From: an uncultured Micrococcales bacterium
GTDB lineage: Bacteria; Actinomycetota; Actinomycetes; Actinomycetales; Microbacteriaceae
Length of the DNA: 24,315 bases
Reading direction: 5' to 3'
NCBI GenBank assembly: GCA_913056225.1
Contig: CAJXMQ010000006.1
Location: 1-24,315 of the forward strand
This document shows positions 15,621 through 23,583 of this stretch, one piece after another. Each line of letters begins with the position of its first letter. The first letter of the stretch is position 1. A program made the position numbers and the translations under genes. The notes below the pieces were generated by a model that did not search any database, was not told the origin of the DNA, and saw nothing but the letters and a program-made list of their open reading frames with translations.

Positions 15621-16021
15621 GAGCCAATAACCTAGAGCAAATGTTTAATCAGGTTGCAAAATACAGCCTGTTGTTAGTCGCTGCGATTGCACTAATCGGT
15701 GGGGTGAGTGGTTTCCTGGTTGCTGGAACCAACGGCTTAGTTAGCGCACTAATTGGCGCCCTAATAGCCTTTCTGTTTTCCATACTTACCATCGCAAGCG
15801 TTTTCGTTGGCAGCAAGCTGAGCATTACTGGTTTTTATGCGGTGGTTCTAGGAGGCTGGCTTGTCAAGATTGTCTTATTTGGAATCATCTTGGTAGTTCT
15901 CAGAGGGCAGCCATTCATTGAGGGGGGTGTCTTATTTGCGACCGTGGTGGTGACGATTTTGGGCACATTGGTTGTAGACAGTTTTGCCGCCTTGAGAGCA
16001 AGAATTCCAGTAGTTGAGTAA
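15617..16021 (+). CDS. atpI: AtpI-like membrane protein at the head of the ATP synthase operon
   Basis: A 134-residue, very hydrophobic protein with four predicted transmembrane segments, at about residues 15-33, 38-63, 70-95 and 101-122. It has a short polar N-terminus and an R-rich end (ALRARIP). Size, topology and location directly upstream of atpB match the poorly conserved AtpI/ATP synthase I family, thought to help c-ring assembly or ion delivery. Sequence motifs alone would not identify it, so the call leans on context. AAAGGAG at 15606-15612 gives a strong ribosome-binding site four bases before ATG 15617, which also overlaps the transferase stop. Confidence 0.78.
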   Translation: MRANNLEQMFNQVAKYSLLLVAAIALIGGVSGFLVAGTNGLVSALIGALIAFLFSILTIASVFVGSKLSITGFYAVVLGGWLVKIVLFGIILVVLRGQPFIEGGVLFATVVVTILGTLVVDSFAALRARIPVVE

Positions 16022-16103
16022 AACTGAGAATTTAACGAGAAATCTATTGTTAGACTTGAGGAAAATCTGGCCATACGCGACCTAATACGTTGCTGACCGA
16101 AAC
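16022..16103 (+). other. atpI-atpB spacer
   Basis: This stretch before the atpB ribosome-binding site carries no ORF I can support and no rho-independent terminator. AT-rich hexamers such as TTGAGG (16056-16061) and TAATAC (16083-16088) occur, but with poor -35/-10 spacing (21 bases), so an internal promoter is only possible. The gap looks over 200 bases long if atpB is mis-started at 16236. Confidence 0.4.
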
Positions 16104-16109
16104 AGGAGT
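16104..16109 (+). promoter_or_regulatory. Shine-Dalgarno sequence fixing the CTG start of atpB
   Basis: AGGAGT lies six bases before the CTG at 16116. There is no comparable site before the downstream ATG at 16236. This is the main evidence for initiation at CTG. Confidence 0.7.
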
Positions 16110-16115
16110 ACAAAG

Positions 16116-16937
16116 CTGTTAACTGTTTTTAGTGCGGTAGCGGGTGACGACGGATCGTTCAACCCGCCTACACTTGCCGATTTCTATCCAGAAATAATCC
16201 TGTTTGAGGGAACTCCTTTTGCCCTGAACCGAATAATGCTGGTCAGATTGCTAATCATGGTTCTGCTGATTGTTTTGTTTTGGGCTTGGGCCAGAAGATT
16301 TGACATCGCTAGAAAAACTCAGGCCTACGTGCCTGGCCGTTTTCAGCTGGTAGGTGAGATTGCGCTGAACTTTGTGAGGAAGTCCATCGCTCACGAACAG
16401 TTGGGCCAGAAAGACGGCGACCGCTTTTTACCATTGCTGGCAACAATCTTTTTTACGACCTTGGCTATGAACTTCACCGGAATCATGCCGGGTCTCAACA
16501 TTGCAGCGACCAGCGTCATTGGTTTGCCGTTAGTGATGGCCGTTGCTAGCTTTGTGGTGTTTATCTATGCGGGTGTAAAAGCACACGGGGCAACTTATTT
16601 CAAGACCGCTTTATTTCCGCCGGGTGTCCCCAAGGTCATGTACATCTTGGTCACCCCGATTGAGTTTTTGTCAACTTTCATTCTTAGGCCACTAACCCTC
16701 ACGGTTCGTCTGACAATGAACATGCTTGTTGGCCACTTGCTGCTGGTGTTGGCGTTCAGTGCCACGCATTACTTCTTTTTCTACACAGACGGGCTGACAG
16801 CTTTATTTGGTGTCGGAACTTTAGTCTTCGGATTTGCGGTAACGCTATTCGAAATTTTGGTTGCTATTTTGCAGGCCTACGTGTTTACGGTTCTTTCAAC
16901 CGTTTACATTCAGTTGTCGCTGGCGGAGGAGCACTAA
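16116..16937 (+). CDS. atpB: F0F1 ATP synthase subunit a (probable CTG start)
   Basis: Membrane subunit forming the proton half-channels beside the c-ring. The frame is open from a TAA at 16083-16085. Upstream of the first ATG (16236) it encodes a 40-residue stretch with NPPTLADFYPEIILFEGTPF. That stretch matches the conserved N-terminus of actinobacterial subunit a, so ATG 16236 is too late. No ATG, GTG or TTG exists in that upstream part. CTG 16116, preceded by AGGAGT with proper spacing, is the best start and gives 273 aa, the usual size. The key channel arginine is in TLTVRLTMNMLVGH (about R198), and NFTGIMPG and YILVTPIEFLS are present. The product has several transmembrane helices. It is followed by atpE after 40 bases. 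Confidence 0.9.
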   Translation: MLTVFSAVAGDDGSFNPPTLADFYPEIILFEGTPFALNRIMLVRLLIMVLLIVLFWAWARRFDIARKTQAYVPGRFQLVGEIALNFVRKSIAHEQLGQKDGDRFLPLLATIFFTTLAMNFTGIMPGLNIAATSVIGLPLVMAVASFVVFIYAGVKAHGATYFKTALFPPGVPKVMYILVTPIEFLSTFILRPLTLTVRLTMNMLVGHLLLVLAFSATHYFFFYTDGLTALFGVGTLVFGFAVTLFEILVAILQAYVFTVLSTVYIQLSLAEEH

Positions 16938-16977
16938 TGATTTATATGTCACAAACCACAAACGGAAGGAAATCAAA

Positions 16978-17208
16978 GTGGATGTAACTAACATGGCAGA
17001 AATAACCGGAAACATTGCGGTTATCGGGTACGGTCTGGCAGCTGTCGGGCCTGGAATCGGTGTGGGTATGGTCGTGGGTAAAACCATTGAGTCCATGGCT
17101 CGCCAGCCAGAGCTAGCTGGAAGGCTCCAGGTAACAATGTTCCTTGGTATCGCCTTTACAGAGGCATTGGCTCTAATCGGCCTCGCTGCCGGATTCATTT
17201 TCGTATAG
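16978..17208 (+). CDS. atpE: F0F1 ATP synthase subunit c
   Basis: Two-helix hairpin forming the rotating c-ring. The 76-residue product has helix 1 with the glycine-rich VIGYGLAAVGPGIGVGMVVGK, the polar loop ARQPEL that contacts gamma/epsilon, and helix 2 with ion-binding carboxylate E62 in GIAFTEALALIG. The residue after the glutamate is Ala, not the Thr/Ser usual in sodium-binding rings, which points to protons (inference). GTG 16978 is chosen because AAGGA at 16966-16970 lies seven bases upstream. ATG 16993 would be 22 bases from it, and earlier in-frame starts lie inside atpB. Confidence 0.96.
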   Translation: MDVTNMAEITGNIAVIGYGLAAVGPGIGVGMVVGKTIESMARQPELAGRLQVTMFLGIAFTEALALIGLAAGFIFV

Positions 17209-17223
17209 AACGAGGTATAGATA

Positions 17224-17766
17224 ATGCTGAACAGGATTCTCACAGCCGAAGCAGATGAGGCACAAAACCCACTGCTTCCGGCTGACTATGACATCCTTTG
17301 GTCGGCTGTTGTCTTTTCGGTTTTGCTGGCCTTTTTCTGGTTCAAAGTTCTCCCCAGCTTCAAAGGCATGCTGGACGAAAGAGCACAGGCGATCGAGGGT
17401 CGTTTAGCAGAGGCTGAACGTGCAACTGCTGAAGCGGCCGAGCGCACCGACTCAATTGAGGCTGAACAGGAAAAGCTCAGGGCTGAAGCAAGTTCGATTC
17501 GAGAGCAGGCACGCTCTGAAGGAGCCGCAATCCTTGCCGAGATGAAAGAACAGGCTCGAGAGGAAAGCGATCGAATCTCTGAGTTGACCAAGACTCAGAT
17601 TGAAGCTGAGAGACAGTCTGCAATTGAATCACTTCGCCAAGAAGTTGGAGTGATTGCGATTGATCTCGCGAGCAAGATCGTTGGCGAGAAACTTCAGGAA
17701 GACAAAGTAGCGAACAAAGTTGTTGACGATTTCTTGAAAGAAATCGAAACAGGGAGCAAGGGATAG
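17224..17766 (+). CDS. atpF: F0F1 ATP synthase subunit b
   Basis: Peripheral-stalk subunit. The 180-residue product has one N-terminal membrane helix (about residues 25-42, ILWSAVVFSVLLAFFWF). A long charged Ala/Glu/Arg-rich coiled coil follows (about 50-150: ERAQAIEGRLAEAERATAEA and similar). The C-terminal segment (ASKIVGEKLQEDKVANKVVDDFLKEI) binds delta. Length is typical for a single b chain; no second b' gene or b-delta fusion is present, unlike mycobacteria. GAGGT at 17212-17216 lies seven bases before ATG 17224. It ends three bases before atpH. Confidence 0.95.
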   Translation: MLNRILTAEADEAQNPLLPADYDILWSAVVFSVLLAFFWFKVLPSFKGMLDERAQAIEGRLAEAERATAEAAERTDSIEAEQEKLRAEASSIREQARSEGAAILAEMKEQAREESDRISELTKTQIEAERQSAIESLRQEVGVIAIDLASKIVGEKLQEDKVANKVVDDFLKEIETGSKG

Positions 17767-17769
17767 TCG

Positions 17770-18564
17770 ATGGCTGCAACCACCAGACAATCACTAGCTA
17801 AAGCCATGGAGTCGCTAGCTGCGGAGAAAAAAGTGAGCATAGATACCGCTCGCGAACTTTTTCATGCAGCCAGTGCCTTGGATGACTCAGTGCAGCTCAG
17901 AGGAGCACTATCAGATCCTTCCGCTGATGTTGCTCGTCGCGAGCAGCTCGCCACTGGAGCATTCAAGGGTCTATCCGCTGAGGCTTTGAAGCTAGTGCAG
18001 GTTCTGGTGAGCCTTAGATGGTCCCGCCCAAGGGATCTAGCCAAGTCTTGTGAGCAATTAGCCGTGAGTGCAGTTGCAATGCAACTGGACAAGAAAAGCT
18101 TGCAATCCGTGGGTGAAGAGCTATTCGCAGTCCAGTCCCTTGTTGATGGCAACGGGGATTTGGAGCTGGCTTTGTCCAGCACCAGGGCGAGCGTTGAGGC
18201 CAAGCAACAGCTTCTGAAAAAGCTTGTTGGCAAGCAACTCAGTGAATCAGCTGAGCTTCTTGTGATGCAGGCTGTGGGCTTTTCTCACAAAACCAGCTTC
18301 AGCCAGCTACTTGTGAATTATGGCGAGCGTTTGGCCGAGCAGGCTAAGCGCAAGGTGGCAACAATCAGTGTTGCCAGCACGCTTTCAGCCAAGCAGCAAG
18401 AGTTGTTGGAAAAACAACTAAACAAAGCATTTGATTCAGAGTTGACTTTGAACTTTGAAATCGATGAAACGATTATTGGCGGAATGCGCATCCAAATAGC
18501 TGGTGAAGTTATTGATGCAACCGTTGCAAGCAAACTTAACCAAGCAAGACTTCAGCTCAGCTGA
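17770..18564 (+). CDS. atpH: F0F1 ATP synthase subunit delta
   Basis: Links the peripheral stalk to the top of the alpha3beta3 head. The 264-residue product is longer than the E. coli delta (177 aa), as is usual for actinobacteria. The N-terminal part is helical (MESLAAEKKVSIDTARELFHAASAL...). The C-terminal part has the conserved OSCP/delta motif, around RLAEQAKRKVATISVASTLSAKQQELLEKQLNKAF, and ends IDETIIGGMRIQIAGEVIDATVASKLNQAR. AAGGGA at 17758-17763 precedes ATG 17770 by six bases. No fusion to subunit b is seen. Confidence 0.95.
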   Translation: MAATTRQSLAKAMESLAAEKKVSIDTARELFHAASALDDSVQLRGALSDPSADVARREQLATGAFKGLSAEALKLVQVLVSLRWSRPRDLAKSCEQLAVSAVAMQLDKKSLQSVGEELFAVQSLVDGNGDLELALSSTRASVEAKQQLLKKLVGKQLSESAELLVMQAVGFSHKTSFSQLLVNYGERLAEQAKRKVATISVASTLSAKQQELLEKQLNKAFDSELTLNFEIDETIIGGMRIQIAGEVIDATVASKLNQARLQLS

Positions 18565-18585
18565 GAGAGATAGAGAAGGAACGAA

Positions 18586-20223
18586 ATGGCAGATCTAAAG
18601 ATCAATCCAGATCAGATTCGCGATGCCCTAAAGGACTTCGTTGATAGTTATCAACCAGCCAAGGGTGGCAGAGATGAGGTCGGTTACGTAATCGACTGTG
18701 CCGACGGCATTGCCCACGTAGAAGGTCTTCCTTCAGCTATGGCAAATGAGCTCTTGAAGTTTGCCGATGGCACCCTGGGTCTTGCTCTGAACCTCGATGA
18801 GCGTGAAATCGGTGTGGTCATCCTGGGTGAGTTTGCAGGAATTGAAGAAGGCATGGAGGTGCACCGCACCGGAGAGGTTCTAAGCGCTCCGGTTGGGGAC
18901 AACTTCTTGGGTCGCGTTGTTGACCCACTGGGTGAGCCAATTGACGGTTTGGGAGACATCAAAGCTGATTCTCGACGTGCCCTTGAATTGCAGGCACCCG
19001 GTGTTATGGCTCGAAAGAGTGTGCACGAGCCGCTGCAGACCGGCATCAAGGCAATTGACGCCATGATCCCAATCGGTCGCGGACAGCGTCAGCTAATTAT
19101 TGGTGACCGCCAAACTGGTAAGACAGCAATTGCCGTAGATGCAATCATCAACCAGAAGGCCAACTGGGAATCAGGTGACCCCAACAAGCAGGTTCGATGC
19201 ATCTATGTTGCGGTTGGTCAAAAAGGTTCAACCATTGCAGGTGTGAAGGGTGCTTTGGAAGAAGCGGGAGCGATGGAGTACACGACCATCGTCGCATCCC
19301 CTGCATCCGACCCAGCGGGATTTAAATACCTTGCCCCTTATACCGGAAGTGCAATTGGACAGCACTGGATGTATGACGGCAAGCACGTTTTGATTGTGTT
19401 TGATGACCTGTCGAAGCAGGCAGAGGCCTACCGAGCCGTTTCATTGCTTTTGAGGCGTCCACCGGGACGTGAGGCATTCCCTGGAGATGTTTTCTACCTT
19501 CACTCCAGGTTGTTGGAGCGTTGTGCGAAGCTGAATGATTCGCTTGGTTCGGGTTCGATGACTGGATTGCCAATCATCGAGACCAAGGCAAATGACGTTT
19601 CTGCCTTCATTCCGACCAACGTGATCTCCATCACCGACGGACAGATCTTCCTGCAGTCAGATTTGTTTAACTCAAACCAGCGACCAGCTATTGATGTTGG
19701 TATCTCGGTTAGCCGTGTTGGTGGTGCTGCACAGGTGAAGGGAATCAAGAAGGTTTCGGGAACATTGAAGCTGGAATTGGCTCAGTATCGATCGTTGGAA
19801 GCATTCGCTATGTTTGCCAGCGACTTGGATGCAACCAGCCGCAGGCAGCTTGCTAGAGGTGCAAGGTTGACTGAGCTTTTGAAGCAGCCCCAGTACACCC
19901 CATACCCAGTTGAGGACCAGACCGTTTCAATCTGGGCCGGTACCGGTGGTCACCTTGATGAGGTGCCAGTTCCAGACGTGTTGCGCTTTGAGCAAGAGTT
20001 TTTGGACTACCTCAGGAGAAACACCAAGGTGTTGACCACAATTGGTGAAACCGAGAAGCTCGAGGACGACACCGTAAATGAGCTAGAAAAAGAAATAGAC
20101 AATTTCAAAAAGATGTTCCAGCTCGGAACCGGTGAACCATTGATTCAGGCTGGAAACGAATCAGTCCAGGCCATGGATGAAGAAGAAGTGGACCAGACAA
20201 AAATCGTCAAGGGCAAGAAATAG
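18586..20223 (+). CDS. atpA: F0F1 ATP synthase subunit alpha
   Basis: Non-catalytic nucleotide-binding subunit of the F1 head. The 545-residue product has the N-terminal beta-barrel with GYVIDCADGIAHVEGLPSA, then Walker A GDRQTGKT (173-180). It also has VRCIYVAVGQKGST, VLIVFDDLSKQAEAYR with the Walker B aspartate, and the alpha-type signature PAIDVGISVSRVGGAAQ. The C-terminal tail has a charged extension (MDEEEVDQTKIVKGKK) making it longer than the E. coli subunit (513 aa), as in other actinobacteria. AAGGA at 18576-18580 lies five bases before ATG 18586. Confidence 0.97.
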   Translation: MADLKINPDQIRDALKDFVDSYQPAKGGRDEVGYVIDCADGIAHVEGLPSAMANELLKFADGTLGLALNLDEREIGVVILGEFAGIEEGMEVHRTGEVLSAPVGDNFLGRVVDPLGEPIDGLGDIKADSRRALELQAPGVMARKSVHEPLQTGIKAIDAMIPIGRGQRQLIIGDRQTGKTAIAVDAIINQKANWESGDPNKQVRCIYVAVGQKGSTIAGVKGALEEAGAMEYTTIVASPASDPAGFKYLAPYTGSAIGQHWMYDGKHVLIVFDDLSKQAEAYRAVSLLLRRPPGREAFPGDVFYLHSRLLERCAKLNDSLGSGSMTGLPIIETKANDVSAFIPTNVISITDGQIFLQSDLFNSNQRPAIDVGISVSRVGGAAQVKGIKKVSGTLKLELAQYRSLEAFAMFASDLDATSRRQLARGARLTELLKQPQYTPYPVEDQTVSIWAGTGGHLDEVPVPDVLRFEQEFLDYLRRNTKVLTTIGETEKLEDDTVNELEKEIDNFKKMFQLGTGEPLIQAGNESVQAMDEEEVDQTKIVKGKK

Positions 20224-20241
20224 GAATTCAGAGGTAGCTAA

Positions 20242-21147
20242 ATGGGAGCGCAGCTAAGGGTCTACAGGCAGAGAATCAGCTCTGCCAAGACCACTAAGAA
20301 AATCACTCGTGCAATGGAGTTGATTTCTGCTTCGCGGATTGCCAAAGCGCAACAGCGAGTGGCTGCCTCTACCCCCTACACCAAGGCCGTAACCAGGGCG
20401 GTGAGTGCAGTAGCCACTTACAGTGATGCAGACCATCCACTCACCACTCAGCCTGAAAAAATCAGGAAGACTGCCGTGGTTATTTTCACCTCGGACCGAG
20501 GGCTGGCAGGAGCTTTCAGTACCAACGTGCTCAAGGAAGCCGAACAGCTTCGCACTCTTTTGCAAGATGAGGGTAAAGAAATTGACTACTACCTGGTTGG
20601 ACGGAAAGCCGTCAACTACTTCAAATTCCGCAAAAGAGAATTCAAAAAAGAGTGGATCGGATCAACTGATTTGCCCGAGTTTGAAACAGCGCAGGAGCTT
20701 GCCTCAACACTGACCGAGGCATTTTTGACTGATTATGACCAGGGAGGGGTGGAAGAAATCATTTTGGTTGGAAACCACTTCGTGTCAATGATCAGCCAAG
20801 ACCCCAGAACCACTCGCCTATTGCCACTTGAGGTGGTAGAGGCCGAGGACGAAAACGAGGCAGAGCTATATCCTCTGTATGAGTTTGAGCCTGAGGTAGA
20901 GCAGGTTTTGGATGCATTACTGCCGGTGTACATCGAAAACAGAATTTTCAATGTGATGCTACAAAGTGCTGCAAGTGAGCATGCTGCCAGGCAGAAGGCC
21001 ATGAAGGCCGCCACAGATAACGCAGACAAATTGATTCAAGATTTCACCAGATTGGCCAACCAGGCTCGTCAGGCTGAAATCACCCAGCAGATTTCGGAAA
21101 TTGTCGGTGGTGCTGACGCACTGGGTAATACCGATCAGGACAACTAG
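20242..21147 (+). CDS. atpG: F0F1 ATP synthase subunit gamma
   Basis: Central rotor shaft. The 301-residue product begins with the long conserved N-terminal helix LRVYRQRISSAKTTKKITRAMELISASRI. It has the Rossmann-like globular middle with VVIFTSDRGLAGAFSTNV, and ends with the C-terminal helix (MLQSAASEHAARQKAMKAATDNADKLIQ... followed by ARQAEITQQISEIVGGADAL). An acidic stretch around residues 195-215 (VVEAEDENEAELYPLYEFEPE) is an expected variable loop. GAGGT at 20231-20235 is six bases before ATG 20242. Length is normal for actinobacteria. Confidence 0.96.
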   Translation: MGAQLRVYRQRISSAKTTKKITRAMELISASRIAKAQQRVAASTPYTKAVTRAVSAVATYSDADHPLTTQPEKIRKTAVVIFTSDRGLAGAFSTNVLKEAEQLRTLLQDEGKEIDYYLVGRKAVNYFKFRKREFKKEWIGSTDLPEFETAQELASTLTEAFLTDYDQGGVEEIILVGNHFVSMISQDPRTTRLLPLEVVEAEDENEAELYPLYEFEPEVEQVLDALLPVYIENRIFNVMLQSAASEHAARQKAMKAATDNADKLIQDFTRLANQARQAEITQQISEIVGGADALGNTDQDN

Positions 21148-21161
21148 GAAAGAGATAGAAA

Positions 21162-22595
21162 ATGGCGAAGACCAAAAACGTAGCTAAGGGTCGCATAGCC
21201 CGAGTCACCGGTCCGGTGGTGGACATCGAGTTCCCACATGACTCTATTCCAGAGGTGTATAACGCCCTGACAACCGAGTTTGAGGTTGCTGGTGAGAAGA
21301 CCACACTGACTCTTGAGGTCGCACAGCACCTTGGCGATGACGTGGTGCGCGCTATCGCATTGAAGCCAACCGATGGTTTGGTGCGAGGTCAAGAGGTAAA
21401 CGACACTGGTGCACCTATTTCAGTTCCGGTTGGCGATGTCACCAAGGGTAAAGTTTTCGATGTTACCGGCGAGGTTCTAAACGCCGAAAAAGGCGAGAAG
21501 ATTGAGGTCAAGGAACGTTGGCCGATTCACCGCACACCACCAAGCTTTGACCAGCTTGAAAGCAAGACCACAATGTTTGAAACAGGCATCAAGGTAATCG
21601 ACTTGCTAACTCCCTATGTTCAGGGTGGAAAGATTGGTCTATTCGGTGGTGCTGGTGTTGGTAAGACGGTTTTGATTCAGGAGATGATTTACCGCGTTGC
21701 CGAGAACCACGACGGTGTGAGTGTGTTTGCCGGTGTTGGTGAGCGTACTCGTGAGGGAAATGACCTTATCGAGGAAATGACCGAGAGTGGTGTTATCGAT
21801 AAAACAGCACTGGTATTCGGTCAGATGGATGAGCCACCCGGAACCCGTTTGCGCGTTGCACTTAGTGCTTTGACCATGGCTGAGTACTTCCGTGATGTGC
21901 AGCAGCAGGACGTTTTGTTGTTTATTGACAACATCTTCCGTTTCACGCAGGCAGGTTCTGAGGTGTCAACACTTTTGGGACGTATGCCTTCAGCTGTGGG
22001 TTACCAGCCAAACCTGGCTGATGAGATGGGTGTTTTGCAAGAGCGAATCACCTCAACCAGAGGTCACTCAATTACTTCATTGCAGGCAATTTACGTGCCT
22101 GCCGATGACTATACCGACCCTGCACCAGCGACTACATTTGCTCACTTGGATGCAACCACAGAGCTAAGTCGTGAAATTGCCTCCAAGGGACTATACCCAG
22201 CCGTGGATCCACTAGCTTCGACCAGCCGTATTTTGGACCCTCGCTACATTGCACAGGATCACTACGACACCGCTGTGAAGGTAAAGCAGATTCTTCAGAA
22301 GAACAAGGAACTTCAAGAAATCATCGCCATTTTGGGTGTTGAGGAGCTCAGCGAGGAAGACAAGATTACAGTTTCCAGAGCTAGAAGAATTCAGCAGTTC
22401 TTGTCTCAGAACACCTACATGGCAACCAAGTTCACCGGTGTTGCCGGTTCAACGGTTCCTCTGAAGGAAACCATTGAGGGCTTTAGCAAGATTGCTGATG
22501 GAGAGATGGACAACATCCCAGAGCAGGCCTTCTTCAACTGTGGTGGCCTTGAGGATGTTATGAAGCAGGCCGAGAAGCTTTCGAAAGACGACTAA
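21162..22595 (+). CDS. atpD: F0F1 ATP synthase subunit beta
   Basis: Catalytic subunit. The 477-residue product has a small N-terminal barrel (GRIARVTGPVVDIEF), Walker A GGAGVGKT (162-169), and AGVGERTREGNDL with the catalytic glutamate (near residue 192). It also has VLLFIDNIFRFTQAGSEVSTLLGRMPSAVGYQP, covering Walker B and the DELSEED-facing loop. ALDATTELSRE is represented as LDATTELSRE, and the DELSEED equivalent is VEELSEEDK. GGAAAGAG at 21147-21154 lies seven bases before ATG 21162. The stop shares one base with the atpC start (TAATG). Confidence 0.97.
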   Translation: MAKTKNVAKGRIARVTGPVVDIEFPHDSIPEVYNALTTEFEVAGEKTTLTLEVAQHLGDDVVRAIALKPTDGLVRGQEVNDTGAPISVPVGDVTKGKVFDVTGEVLNAEKGEKIEVKERWPIHRTPPSFDQLESKTTMFETGIKVIDLLTPYVQGGKIGLFGGAGVGKTVLIQEMIYRVAENHDGVSVFAGVGERTREGNDLIEEMTESGVIDKTALVFGQMDEPPGTRLRVALSALTMAEYFRDVQQQDVLLFIDNIFRFTQAGSEVSTLLGRMPSAVGYQPNLADEMGVLQERITSTRGHSITSLQAIYVPADDYTDPAPATTFAHLDATTELSREIASKGLYPAVDPLASTSRILDPRYIAQDHYDTAVKVKQILQKNKELQEIIAILGVEELSEEDKITVSRARRIQQFLSQNTYMATKFTGVAGSTVPLKETIEGFSKIADGEMDNIPEQAFFNCGGLEDVMKQAEKLSKDD

Positions 22596-22864
22596 TGAGC
22601 GAAAACCAGTTGCAGGTCAACATCGTTGCCGCCGACCATGAAGTTTGGTCGGGGGAGGCGAAGCTCGTTGTTGCAAAAACCATCGTTGGTGAGATTGGTC
22701 TGATGCCAGGCCACGAACCAATGTTGGCGATTCTGGGAGCAGGCGAAATCAGAGTTAGCGGCGGCGGAAGTGACATAAAAGCAACAACCGAACTGGGTGG
22801 TTTTCTAAGCGTTGAAAACAATGAAGTTACTGTTGTTATGCGTGATGGTGGCTTAGATAGCTAG
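22595..22864 (+). CDS. atpC: F0F1 ATP synthase subunit epsilon, short form
   Basis: Rotor subunit that joins gamma to the c-ring. The 89-residue product contains the complete N-terminal beta-sandwich: LQVNIVAADHEVWSGEAK, the conserved TIVGEIGLMPGHEPMLAILGAGEIRV, and GGFLSVENNEVTVV. It then ends at MRDGGLDS, so the C-terminal two-helix hairpin that inhibits ATP hydrolysis in E. coli (139 aa) is absent. Nothing suggests a frameshift: the next gene overlaps the stop by one base and encodes an unrelated protein. Short forms are, to my recollection, known in some relatives, so this may be a lineage trait. Confidence 0.94.
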   Translation: MSENQLQVNIVAADHEVWSGEAKLVVAKTIVGEIGLMPGHEPMLAILGAGEIRVSGGGSDIKATTELGGFLSVENNEVTVVMRDGGLDS

Positions 22865-23583
22865 TGAGGATATTACTTCCTCCTTCGGAAACCAAAGATC
22901 TGGGTGGTAGCCATCCCTCATTGACTGAAAAGCCAATAGTGGACTCCCTGAGTTTGGCTCGCTCCGAGGTAATAGACGCTTTATTGGAGCTTTGCAAGGA
23001 TGCTGACACGGCGGCAAAGGCTCTGAAGCTTGGTCCAAAGCAATTGGTTGATGTTGATAGAAATCTGGAATTGCTAAGCTCTCCAGCTATGCCTGCAATT
23101 GAGCGCTACACCGGAGTTTTATTTGACGCTCTAAAGGCTGACGGTTTGCCCAGTTCGGATCAACTGATGATTCAATCTTCTTTGTTTGGTCTTATTCCGG
23201 CTTCCACTGCGATTCCCTATTACCGACTGAGTTGGGATAGCAAGTTGCCAGGCATGAACCTGAAAAGGCACTGGCAACTAGCCCACGAAGGCTTTTTTGA
23301 CGGGTTCGATTTGGTTTTGGACATGAGGTCGAAAAGCTATCAGCAGCTTGCTCCAATAGAGTCAGAAAACTCTTATGTGGTTGAAGTGTTGGTGGAATAC
23401 CCAGACGGGTCAAAAAAGCCTCTAAACCACTTCAACAAGAAAGCTAAAGGAGTGTTTGCCAAACAGGCTGCAAACGCTCAAATCAGCTCAATAGATCAAG
23501 TGTTTGAAATTGCTGCTCAGGCGGGCCAGAGAGCGGAGTTAGGTGAAAACTCCCTTACCCTGATAGTCCCTGAGGGTTATTGA
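22864..23583 (+). CDS. yaaA: YaaA family protein (DUF328, peroxide stress response)
   Basis: The 239-residue cytosolic product belongs to the YaaA/DUF328 family by its start (RILLPPSETKDLGG), YTGVLFDALKADG, the LFGLIPASTAIPYYRLSWDSKLPG block, DMRSKSYQQLAP and the late FNKKAKGVFAKQA. In E. coli YaaA is induced by OxyR and lowers free intracellular iron under hydrogen peroxide stress; recent work on the family reports a DNA-binding fold. The role here is by homology only. It starts at GTG 22864, sharing one base with the atpC stop, so it is read as the last gene of the atp transcript. Its 3' end overlaps the convergent gene by seven bases. Confidence 0.88.
   Translation: MRILLPPSETKDLGGSHPSLTEKPIVDSLSLARSEVIDALLELCKDADTAAKALKLGPKQLVDVDRNLELLSSPAMPAIERYTGVLFDALKADGLPSSDQLMIQSSLFGLIPASTAIPYYRLSWDSKLPGMNLKRHWQLAHEGFFDGFDLVLDMRSKSYQQLAPIESENSYVVEVLVEYPDGSKKPLNHFNKKAKGVFAKQAANAQISSIDQVFEIAAQAGQRAELGENSLTLIVPEGY

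Noticed and set aside
16861..16977. AtpE start inside atpB (115-aa version)
   Set aside because: The extra N-terminal residues are the atpB coding sequence read in another frame. GTG 16978 with AAGGA gives a normal 76-aa c subunit.
17862..18233. 123-aa minus-strand frame opposite atpH
   Set aside because: Ser/Arg/Leu-rich shadow of the Ala/Leu-rich delta subunit; no start signals.
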